A model generated the notes under the pieces. It was not told where the DNA came from and searched no databases. It was given only the letters and a program-made list of their open reading frames with translations. From CAJXMH01 sp040220135 (GTDB lineage Bacteria > Bacteroidota > Bacteroidia > Flavobacteriales_E > Vicingaceae), in NCBI GenBank assembly GCA_040220135.1, contig JAVJTT010000009.1, positions 1-64,000 on the forward strand: a stretch of DNA of 64,000 bases. Reading direction: 5' to 3'. The stretch's first letter is position 1, and each line of letters starts with the position of its first letter. Below, piece after piece: positions 55,969 to 62,719 of this stretch. The position numbers and the translations under genes are program-made.

Positions 55969-55997
55969 CAAATTAAACAATGAAGGAGAAGTGACAC

Positions 55998-57083
55998 ATG
56001 GATGCAAATTTTAGCACGAAACTGGCTACATTAAGAATGAAAAGCAATTTATCACTTGAAGAACTTGGACAACGCGTAGGTGTTTCCAAACAATCTATTC
56101 ATCGATACGAGACAAATCAGAAGAAACCTAGTACAACAACGCTTTTAAAATTGAGTAATGTTTTCTCTGTTCATCCCTCTGAGTTTTTCGTTGCAAAGGA
56201 TTTAACGAAAATTGAAATTAATGACATCAATTTTCGTGAAGGAAGTCAAATCAAAGAATTGGAGTTTGAACTAGAAGAGATAAAAAACTTCTGCAAAGAT
56301 TATCTAAGAAGATTAATTGAACTCCAAAGCCTTACTGAAGATGATAGCAAGTTTAAAAACCCAATCAAAGATTTAAAAATATCTAGCAGAAAAGATGTTG
56401 AGAAAGCTGCTAAAAAACTAAGGACTAAGTGGAAATTAGGAAATGCTCCGATTTATGACGTAACTGATACAATTGAAGGACATGGATTATCAATAATTGA
56501 AATAGAGGCTATTTCAAAATTCCATGGACTAAGCGGAAAAGTAAATGATGACTTCCCATTTATACTTATTAATTCTTCAGTAAATGATATTACCAGACGG
56601 AGATTCACATTGTTGCACGAACTCGGGCATATTGTATTATCATTTGCAGAAAAGTTAGATGAAGACTTTATTGAAAAACTTTGTAACCATTTTGCGGGTG
56701 CGGTTCTGTTAGTTGAAGACTCTATTGCTTCTGAGTTAGGCAGAAATAGGACTATGATTTCATTAAGAGAGCTTAGGAGAATTAAAGAAAAATATGGAGC
56801 ATCTATTCAGGCAATAATAATTAGAGCTAAATGGACTAAAGTAATCTCTGACAACATTTTTAATGATTGGTGGCAATCATATGACGAATGGTATAAAACT
56901 AAAGGAGAAAGTGAGGATTTTGGCAGCTATCAAAGCAGGGAAAAACCATACAAATTAGAGAAACTAATAATCAGAGGAATAAATGAACAAAGAATAACAT
57001 GGGGAAAAGCTGCCAGAATTAAAAACACAAAGGTTGATCTTTTAAAAAGAGAGCTCAACGAACTCGAATTACACGTGAATTAA
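55998..57083 (+). CDS. XRE-family HTH regulator fused to an ImmA/IrrE metallopeptidase
   Basis: A 361-aa protein. Residues ~8-65 are a helix-turn-helix of the XRE type (LGQRVGVSKQSIHRYETNQKKPS). After a linker, residues ~165-290 form an ImmA/IrrE (COG2856) domain with the zinc site HELGH (207-211) and a downstream Glu in FIEKLCNHFAGAVLL. Such proteins act as regulators or antitoxins that cleave or are cleaved under stress, as in ICE and TA systems. A Shine-Dalgarno-like AAGGAG precedes the ATG, unusual for this phylum. The next gene starts one base after the stop. The DNA is more AT-rich than in flanking genes, suggesting transfer. Confidence 0.88.
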   Translation: MDANFSTKLATLRMKSNLSLEELGQRVGVSKQSIHRYETNQKKPSTTTLLKLSNVFSVHPSEFFVAKDLTKIEINDINFREGSQIKELEFELEEIKNFCKDYLRRLIELQSLTEDDSKFKNPIKDLKISSRKDVEKAAKKLRTKWKLGNAPIYDVTDTIEGHGLSIIEIEAISKFHGLSGKVNDDFPFILINSSVNDITRRRFTLLHELGHIVLSFAEKLDEDFIEKLCNHFAGAVLLVEDSIASELGRNRTMISLRELRRIKEKYGASIQAIIIRAKWTKVISDNIFNDWWQSYDEWYKTKGESEDFGSYQSREKPYKLEKLIIRGINEQRITWGKAARIKNTKVDLLKRELNELELHVN

Positions 57084-57084
57084 A

Positions 57085-57513
57085 ATGTACATAATCAACG
57101 ACATAGAAAATTTTTTAATATTCCAGCAGATGCGATTGCTTGATAAGTGTGATCCAAATCAACTCACTTTTTATATAACAAATATTCGTTTAGAGGATTT
57201 TTCGCATTCTGTAAGAAAGAAAGTTCTCAGATTGACAAGTGAGTATAATATTAAAATTTATGAAGTTGATTTTAAGTTTTATGAAACGAGATACAGTGAC
57301 ATAACTTCACCTAACCCTCTAGATGATGGTGATGAAAGCTCTTTATTTCTTGCAAAAACTTTTAATGGGAAAGTCATTACCAATAGCAACCTAATCATGA
57401 AGGCAGCTAAAGAAGAATTTATACAAGTTATAAAATTTGACGAATTCGTAGACAAGTATTTGGCTGATAAAAACGATATAGAAACTTTTAGTGAAATTTT
57501 AAAAATAGCATAA
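57085..57513 (+). CDS. PIN-like domain protein, likely toxin partner of the XRE/ImmA protein
   Basis: A 142-aa cytoplasmic protein. The C-terminal half reads NPLDDGDESSLFLAKTFNGKVITNSNLIMKAA, which fits PIN-type RNases where acidic residues bind metal; an N-terminal Asp (IIND, Asp6) could be the first. In place of the usual Asp of the last motif there is Asn (ITNSN), so activity is uncertain. Its ATG follows the regulator stop by one base, giving coupled translation as in toxin-antitoxin pairs. XRE-COG2856 genes next to PIN-like genes are a recognised TA arrangement. The family assignment is by motif pattern only. Confidence 0.65.
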   Translation: MYIINDIENFLIFQQMRLLDKCDPNQLTFYITNIRLEDFSHSVRKKVLRLTSEYNIKIYEVDFKFYETRYSDITSPNPLDDGDESSLFLAKTFNGKVITNSNLIMKAAKEEFIQVIKFDEFVDKYLADKNDIETFSEILKIA

Positions 57514-57533
57514 ATGAAAAAATAACATAAAAT

Positions 57534-57560
57534 AAAAAAAGCCCAATCAGTGATCGGGCT
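57534..57560 (-). terminator. Hairpin with minus-strand T-run downstream of the PIN-like gene
   Basis: AGCCC...GGGCT (57540-57560) forms a hairpin; on the minus strand it is followed by seven T residues. On the plus strand there is no T-run, so it would mainly stop transcripts coming from the right, though no minus-strand gene is evident there. Bases 57561-57767 otherwise show nothing recognisable apart from probable leader sequence for the next gene. Confidence 0.35.
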
Positions 57561-57767
57561 CGCAATCCAGATTACTCTGAATTTGATTTTTAGACACTTC
57601 AAATATATGATGTTTTCTTGACATTGCAAGTCACCACTGATTGCACAGTTGCCAACAAATCTCACTGGTAACAAAATAGCTTTTTAGCCTCAATAAATTT
57701 CTCAGCCTAAATGAGGTAAGCTGAACAGAGTGTAATTTATATTTTTCATAATTAAACTCTTGTTAAA

Positions 57768-58364
57768 ATGACACAAGAAAACATCACAAGTAGTGGTTAC
57801 TACACTCTTTTCGTTGGGAGAGATAACCAATACTACTTTAACCTGAAAGCAGGTAACAACGAAATCATCCTTCAAAGTGAAGGTTACGAATCTAAGCAAG
57901 GCGCTTTAAATGGAATTGAGTCCGTTAGAGAGCATTGTACGGATGAATCTAATTTTAAACTTCTTGAATCCAAGGATGATCAATTCTACTTTGTGCTTCA
58001 TGCCAGAAATGGAGAACCTATTGGACATAGCGAGACATACAAGTCAGTAGCTATGGCTAAGCACGGTATCAAATCAGTCATGAAGAATGGCAAAACCGAA
58101 AAGATTAAATTCTTAGAGGACGAGCCAAAAGTGAAAACCATTGTTGTAAATGCAAAAAAGCATGAATGGCCTGAGAAAGAAATCTCTTTCAAAGAGGTTG
58201 TCATTCTAGCGTTTGGCACATTCAACGACAATGGTAGAACTTCCTACACTGTAACTTACAGTAGAGGACATAGTTCTAAAGTTCAAGGCTCTCTTGTTTA
58301 CAACGAGAGTGTTAAGGTTAAACATAAAATGATATTCAATGTCACAGCAACTGATAAGTCATAA
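57768..58364 (+). CDS. DUF1508-DUF1508-multiubiquitin fusion: ubiquitin-like modifier protein
   Basis: A 198-aa protein. Residues ~10-56 and ~62-107 are two DUF1508 (YegP-like) units (YYFNLKAGNNEIILQSEGY, then QFYFVLHARNGEPIGHSETY). Residues ~122-198 match the bacterial multiubiquitin domain (PF14452 type): IVVNAKKHEWPEKEISFKEVV, YTVTYSRGHSSKVQGSLV, ending KMIFNVTATDKS. Only one ubiquitin-like unit is present. The C-terminus has no Gly-Gly, as in this family. It should be the protein activated by the E1-like enzyme encoded next, whose start overlaps this gene by 26 bases. Fusion to DUF1508 is unusual. It starts the three-gene operon. Confidence 0.85.
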   Translation: MTQENITSSGYYTLFVGRDNQYYFNLKAGNNEIILQSEGYESKQGALNGIESVREHCTDESNFKLLESKDDQFYFVLHARNGEPIGHSETYKSVAMAKHGIKSVMKNGKTEKIKFLEDEPKVKTIVVNAKKHEWPEKEISFKEVVILAFGTFNDNGRTSYTVTYSRGHSSKVQGSLVYNESVKVKHKMIFNVTATDKS

Positions 58365-59517
58365 CGAAGACCTTAAAAAGCTTCGTGATGAAGGATATCA
58401 TTTGGAAATATGTGGTGGGCAGCTTATTGCCCACCATATTCCTTATGTTAACTCTAAAAAAGAAGTTAAATTAGGTAGCCTTGTTTGTCCATTGAGTTTA
58501 AGTGGGCAAACAACGGTTAAACCAAATAATCATGTAATTAATTTTTCAGGTGAGCACCCATGTGATCATAATGGTAACATCATTAAAGCCATCCAATATC
58601 GCTCTATGAAAACGAGACTGCCAAATGGTTTAGAAACCAATTTCTCATTTAGCAATAAGCCGAAAGGAGGTTATCCCGATTACTATGAGAAAGTAAAACG
58701 GTATGCTGAAATAATTTCTGCTCCGGCGATTTCACTTGACAATAGTGTTACTGCAAAACCTTTTAAGGTTATAGAATCTGTTGAAGAAAACTTGCCATTC
58801 AAGTATTACGACACTAATTCAAGTAGAGCAAATATTGAAAATGTAACCCAAAAATTAGAATCACAAAAGATCGCTATAGTTGGTCTAGGTGGAACTGGCT
58901 CTTACATTTTGGACTTGGTTTCTAAAACTTGTGTTGATGAAATACACCTTTTCGATGGTGACTACTTTCTAAATCATAATGCGTTTAGATCTCCAAGTGC
59001 CTGCTCAATTGAGGAATTAAGTAAAAAGCCAAAAAAGGTTGATTATTATTTTGACATCTATTCGAGATTGAAAAATAATATAGTTCCACATGAGACATAT
59101 TTAAGCGAGGAGAATCTTCATGAGCTTGGAGAATTTGACTTCGTGTTTTTATGCGTTGATGATAATGAAGCAAGAGCACTTTGTATCCACTATTTGGTTA
59201 GTATAAAAAAACCATTTGTTGATGTTGGGCTAGGAATTAATTTGGTTAATGATCAACTAATTGGGACTACCAGAGTAACCTTAGGGACTAAGGATATGGT
59301 TGACCATATTGAAAAGAGAGTACCTCGAGAAACAGAAATGGATAACGAGTACAAATCCAATATTCAAATTGTTGAATTAAATGCTTTAAATGCTGTTCAA
59401 GCAGTCATTAAGTGGAAGAAGCACTTTGGATTTTATCAAGACTTAGTTAATGAGTATCATTCCACTTATTCTATTAATGACTCGCTTTTATTAAACGAAG
59501 AATGTTATGGAAGTTAG
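58339..59517 (+). CDS. E1-like ThiF-family adenylyltransferase with N-terminal DUF6791-type domain
   Basis: A 392-aa protein. The first ~150 residues match the domain that precedes ThiF in bacterial ubiquitin-like operons (DUF6791-like: LVCPLSLSG, NHVINFSGEHPCDHNG, GYPDYYEKVKRYAEI). Residues ~176-310 are the E1/ThiF Rossmann fold: GLGGTGS (182-188), the LFDGDYF acidic segment (206-208), Arg217, and VDDNEAR. It should adenylate the C-terminus of the ubiquitin-like protein. A catalytic Cys cannot be assigned. The N-terminal domain may supply E2-like transfer, since no separate E2 gene is present; that is inference. Overlaps upstream and downstream genes. Confidence 0.85.
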   Translation: MSQQLISHNEDLKKLRDEGYHLEICGGQLIAHHIPYVNSKKEVKLGSLVCPLSLSGQTTVKPNNHVINFSGEHPCDHNGNIIKAIQYRSMKTRLPNGLETNFSFSNKPKGGYPDYYEKVKRYAEIISAPAISLDNSVTAKPFKVIESVEENLPFKYYDTNSSRANIENVTQKLESQKIAIVGLGGTGSYILDLVSKTCVDEIHLFDGDYFLNHNAFRSPSACSIEELSKKPKKVDYYFDIYSRLKNNIVPHETYLSEENLHELGEFDFVFLCVDDNEARALCIHYLVSIKKPFVDVGLGINLVNDQLIGTTRVTLGTKDMVDHIEKRVPRETEMDNEYKSNIQIVELNALNAVQAVIKWKKHFGFYQDLVNEYHSTYSINDSLLLNEECYGS

Positions 59518-59872
59518 GTCAGTAGAATTCTTACCAGATGATTTAGAGGATAATGTACTTTACGTCTCATTTGACTATACTACAGCGGTACATCTATGCA
59601 TGTGTGGCTGTAAAAATCAAGTAGTAACTCCTCTAGATTCTAATGGTTGGGAATTAAAATTCAAAGGAAGTGTTACACTTTACCCTTCAATCGGTAATTG
59701 GAACTTTAAATGTAGATCCCATTATTGGATAAGGAATGGTAAAGTAATTGATTGTGATTCAGGTAAACAATTTGACTCTGACAAAAAAGAGATACAGCAT
59801 TCTCCTGAAAGTGAAAGCTGGTATATTTCTCTTCTAAACAAAATCAAAGAGTTTTTAAGCAGAAAAAGTTAA
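59507..59872 (+). CDS. DUF6527 zinc-binding protein of the ubiquitin-like operon
   Basis: A 121-aa protein with HLCMCGCKNQVVTPL (Cys31, 33, 35) and SIGNWNFKCRSHYWIRNG (Cys69, His72), a probable zinc centre, matching the DUF6527 family that occurs with multiubiquitin and ThiF genes. The C-terminal ~30 residues are a charged tail. The role is unproven: a deconjugating or ligase-type function is suggested by its constant neighbours. It overlaps the E1-like gene by 11 bases and is followed by a strong terminator, which ends the operon. Confidence 0.82.
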   Translation: MEVRSVEFLPDDLEDNVLYVSFDYTTAVHLCMCGCKNQVVTPLDSNGWELKFKGSVTLYPSIGNWNFKCRSHYWIRNGKVIDCDSGKQFDSDKKEIQHSPESESWYISLLNKIKEFLSRKS

Positions 59873-59878
59873 GTCTAA

Positions 59879-59909
59879 TAGCCCACCGCCTTTTGTCGGT
59901 GGGCTTTTT
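59879..59909 (+). terminator. Rho-independent terminator ending the ubiquitin-like operon
   Basis: AGCCCACCG (59880-59888) pairs with CGGTGGGCT (59897-59905) and is followed by TTTT. It lies between convergent genes. Confidence 0.9.
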
Positions 59910-59920
59910 CTTTAACCCCC

Positions 59921-60589
59921 TTATGCTGATGTTGAAGGGCTAGAAGTCTTGCTCTTCGAAGGAATGGCTTGTGTAGATTTATTCAGCAATTGGGTTAGTG
60001 ACTTGGTAAAAATATTCAACCCACTGCTACCCCCGGATACTATGCCGGCTGTTAGCACAATATCTGCTATACTGAAGAGGTTGGCTTGAAAAGGACCGCT
60101 AAAGTTGGTTTCAAACAAAAACTCAAATATTCTAAATCCTAAGGCACTGAGTAATATCCCGATGAAAAAACTCACTCTAATAGAGAGGGCTCTAGTTCCT
60201 ACTCGATAAAGTTCCAAAGATTTTTTAGCCGCAGTAACTTGATCCTTTGCCTTGGCTAATGGACTGCTGTCATGGACCGCAGCTCCCGGTGTATTGGCGG
60301 CCGAAGCTGGTGCAACACTCTGGCTAACTTGCTCTTTAACCAATGTGAACTTATGCTCGGCATCTTCCAAATCTATTTTCTTCATTTCTTTTTCTTCTCC
60401 TCGCCAAACTGCCAAAAGCACCAAAAGAGAGCGTTCAATCACCAGGGCAATTAATCCTAAATTGAACATTAAGGTATTAATTTCATCTTGGCTGATATTT
60501 TTAAATTTGATCGTATCAAAAGCAGATGAAACTGTTATAAAAATTACTGCCACTACCAAGATGATCAGGGAAATATTTGATTTTTTCAT
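59921..60589 (-). CDS. Four-TM membrane protein of unknown function
   Basis: A 222-aa protein with four hydrophobic segments: ISLIILVVAVIFITVSSAF, LGLIALVIERSLLVLLAVW, FFIGILLSALGFRIFEFLF and a last one near ADIVLTAGIVSGGSSG. Between the second and third lies a ~75-residue charged, Ala/Ser-rich cytoplasmic or periplasmic loop (KKIDLEDAEHKFTLVKEQ), and the C-terminus is Ser/Thr-rich. No family was recognised. It lies inside the segment flanked by the duplicated M1 3' end, converges with the ubiquitin-like operon, and could be an effector or simply a passenger. Confidence 0.7.
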   Translation of the reverse strand: MKKSNISLIILVVAVIFITVSSAFDTIKFKNISQDEINTLMFNLGLIALVIERSLLVLLAVWRGEEKEMKKIDLEDAEHKFTLVKEQVSQSVAPASAANTPGAAVHDSSPLAKAKDQVTAAKKSLELYRVGTRALSIRVSFFIGILLSALGFRIFEFLFETNFSGPFQANLFSIADIVLTAGIVSGGSSGLNIFTKSLTQLLNKSTQAIPSKSKTSSPSTSA

Positions 60590-60691
60590 CGTAAATTGTT
60601 TTTTCTGAACGGACTAAAGGTATAACAAAAAATATTCTACACCAAATACCTTTATTTATAGCTCCCTAAAATGCAAGCTTTTAGCTATACA

Positions 60692-60768
60692 GTTAAACCC
60701 AAGCGTCTGCTAAGTGAAAGAGTTTATGAAGTCAACTGTAGGAGAGTGTGAAAGACAAGGAGGAGTAA
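60692..60768 (+). pseudogene. Degraded duplicate of the 3' end of the ABC-permease/M1 gene
   Basis: The stretch repeats the last ~75 bases of the M1 fusion gene (55745-55813). AAGCG and TGAAAG.GT.TA match early on, and GAGAGTGTGAAAGAxAAGGAG matches at 20 of 21 positions. The conceptual translation starts PKRLLSERVYE, against PKRLLIERVYK in the gene, then is broken by indels and a stop. It marks where the original gene end lay before the 4.9-kb segment arrived. Bases 60769-61029 beyond it hold no gene; I see only AT-rich sequence that must carry the promoter of the next gene. Confidence 0.8.
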
Positions 60769-61029
60769 AAACTATATCTCTGATCTTAAGATAATAGCTG
60801 TTTTCCCTATTTTTCCCCCATGCTTATCAGCTTGAGAAATATTATCTTTTCCTTGCTTTTTACTTCCATTTAGTATTTGTGCACAATATCAAGGGAGTTA
60901 TAAAGAAACATGAATCTTGCCATCTATGTCATCATTCAAGCAAAAAGAATAAAATAGCTTTTTAAGAAAACAACATTTTTTTATATTAGCTCCTCACACA
61001 AAAACTTCCTTTAATAAAAAAGTAAACAG

Positions 61030-61551
61030 ATGGAAAAACTTTGGTATACATTAGTTGTCCGTAGGAATCATGAAAAGCTAAGCATAAGAAGTATAAAACT
61101 ACACTTAGAAGACAAGAAGCTTGAGCATTTGGTTGAAGATTTCTTTCTTCCAGAGGAAGCTATTTTTTCTACCACAGGTAAAAAAGTCACAAGAAGATTA
61201 AAATTTCCCGGAACCATTTATCTAAAAGCTAAAATGACTACTGAACTCCAAAAACATATCTTGAATCTTAGTTCAGTTATAACCATCTATGGGAAAGACC
61301 GCCCCGAGCCGGTGTCCGAAGAAACCATAAAACTCTTATTTGAATCAAACAAGGAATTACCAAGTGTTGAGCCCTTGTCTCATTTTAAAAATGGCGATCG
61401 AATAAAAGTTTTAAGTGGTCCATTTGCCAATATGTCGGCAGTAGTAAAAGCAGTAAACGAGTCTGAGCAAAAAGTAAAAGCAGAAGTGCAAATATTTGGC
61501 CGCTCCTCGCCAGTTGAGTTAAGTTATCAAGATATTGAGCTTCAAGACTGA
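61030..61551 (+). CDS. NusG paralogue (specialised transcription elongation/antitermination factor)
   Basis: A 173-aa protein with the NusG layout: an NGN domain starting KLWYTLVVRRNHEKLSIRSI and running through FPGTIYLKAKM, then the PEPVSEETIKLLF linker, then a KOW domain FKNGDRIKVLSGPFANMSAVVKAV, with the conserved IFGRSSPVELSYQDIE. It lacks the housekeeping NusG context (secE, rplK), so it is a paralogue of the UpxY/LoaP/RfaH kind, which act on specific operons, often surface polysaccharides. It precedes a lipid A deacylase gene and may affect it or the locus upstream. Confidence 0.82.
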   Translation: MEKLWYTLVVRRNHEKLSIRSIKLHLEDKKLEHLVEDFFLPEEAIFSTTGKKVTRRLKFPGTIYLKAKMTTELQKHILNLSSVITIYGKDRPEPVSEETIKLLFESNKELPSVEPLSHFKNGDRIKVLSGPFANMSAVVKAVNESEQKVKAEVQIFGRSSPVELSYQDIELQD

Positions 61552-61618
61552 ATTAGCTTTTCACTTTAGAGATAGAATAGTCAAACAGCTAGTAAAGCTT
61601 AATTTTACAGACAATTAA

Positions 61619-62719
61619 TTGTTTAAGTTGAGAATATTTCTAGCTATACTCCTTTTTCTTGCCTGCCTTTTCCCATCACTTTCATCGGGTCAAAACCGTT
61701 CGCTGGATAATCTAGAGATAGAAGTCACCCATGGTTTGGGTTTTGTGCTTCCAGAATATCAATTTGTGAATTTGATAACCGAAGACTTTACCTACAATTA
61801 CGAGCTTTCCATTCGCAAAAACACTTACGGAAAAGATGGCTGGCAAGAATTGTATCACTACCCTTCCTATGGTTTACGGTTTATTCATTCTACCTTAGGA
61901 AACGATGAAGTATTAGGAAAGCTTTGGGGCGTTTATCCCTATTTTCAATTTGTGGTATTAAACTTCAACAGATTCAAGATTTACAATCAGTTTGGCTTGG
62001 GTTACAGCCGTGTAAATCGCAAATATGACTTGGAAGATAATTACCTGAATGTAGCCGTTGGCTCTTATGGCAACATCCATTTCAACACCCGTTTTATCGC
62101 CAATTACCAACTATTTGACCGCTTAAATCTCAACACCTCCATTAGTTTCGATCATTTTTCAAACGGCAATACCGCAGAACCCAATTTGGGCATCAATTAT
62201 GTGAGTTGGATGAGTGGGCTTTCCTACGCGATTGGTCAGCAAAGTGAAAAGAAAATGCCCGGAATACCGGAAAAGGATGGATACCTTGAACAAGAAATTG
62301 TGCTTTCCATAGGCGGCAAACACTCGCGCGCCTTAGCTTCTACTTTCTACCGCACCCACTCTTTTTCTTATGAGGTCCGCAAGCAAACATTTAGAGCCTT
62401 GCACCTAGGCTTAGGAGCTGACATTTTTTACGATAGCTCCGTGAAAGATCAATTGGAAAAAGATGGCAAAGATTTTCAGCCCATCAACCGATTTCAAAGT
62501 GGCATTCACTTTTCGCAAACCATTGTCTACAATCGTTTTAGCCTTACCTTTCAAGAAGGAATTTACCTGGGTTTAACCGAAAAAGTGAACAATTACTTTA
62601 TGTATAATCGAGGTATCGCCAAATACAAGCTCACTGATAAATTGACTTTTCGTTTCGTGATGAAATCGCATTTGTACATTTTAGATTACCCTGAATTTGG
62701 ACTTGGTCTGATCTTATGA
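61619..62719 (+). CDS. Acyloxyacyl hydrolase, PagL-like lipid A 3-O-deacylase family
   Basis: A 366-aa outer-membrane beta-barrel protein. TTG at 61619 is the only usable start (a stop codon lies directly before it) and gives a good signal peptide (FKLRIFLAILLFLACLFPSLSSG). The PagL active-site text FDHFSNGNTAEPNLGIN places His179 and Ser181 as expected. The family removes an acyl chain from lipid A in the outer membrane. The protein is about twice as long as classical PagL; residues ~210-366 form a second barrel-like half, usual for Bacteroidota members. It overlaps the GIN lipoprotein gene by four bases. Confidence 0.82.
   Translation: MFKLRIFLAILLFLACLFPSLSSGQNRSLDNLEIEVTHGLGFVLPEYQFVNLITEDFTYNYELSIRKNTYGKDGWQELYHYPSYGLRFIHSTLGNDEVLGKLWGVYPYFQFVVLNFNRFKIYNQFGLGYSRVNRKYDLEDNYLNVAVGSYGNIHFNTRFIANYQLFDRLNLNTSISFDHFSNGNTAEPNLGINYVSWMSGLSYAIGQQSEKKMPGIPEKDGYLEQEIVLSIGGKHSRALASTFYRTHSFSYEVRKQTFRALHLGLGADIFYDSSVKDQLEKDGKDFQPINRFQSGIHFSQTIVYNRFSLTFQEGIYLGLTEKVNNYFMYNRGIAKYKLTDKLTFRFVMKSHLYILDYPEFGLGLIL

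Noticed and set aside
57279..57674. Minus-strand 131-codon frame opposite the PIN-like gene
   Set aside because: It overlaps a better plus-strand gene and its low-complexity hydrophobic text has no family pattern; it also reads through the hairpin at 57540.
55814..60768. Prophage or classical integrative element
   Set aside because: No integrase, transposase, portal, capsid or tRNA attachment site was found; only a degraded gene-end duplication marks the borders.
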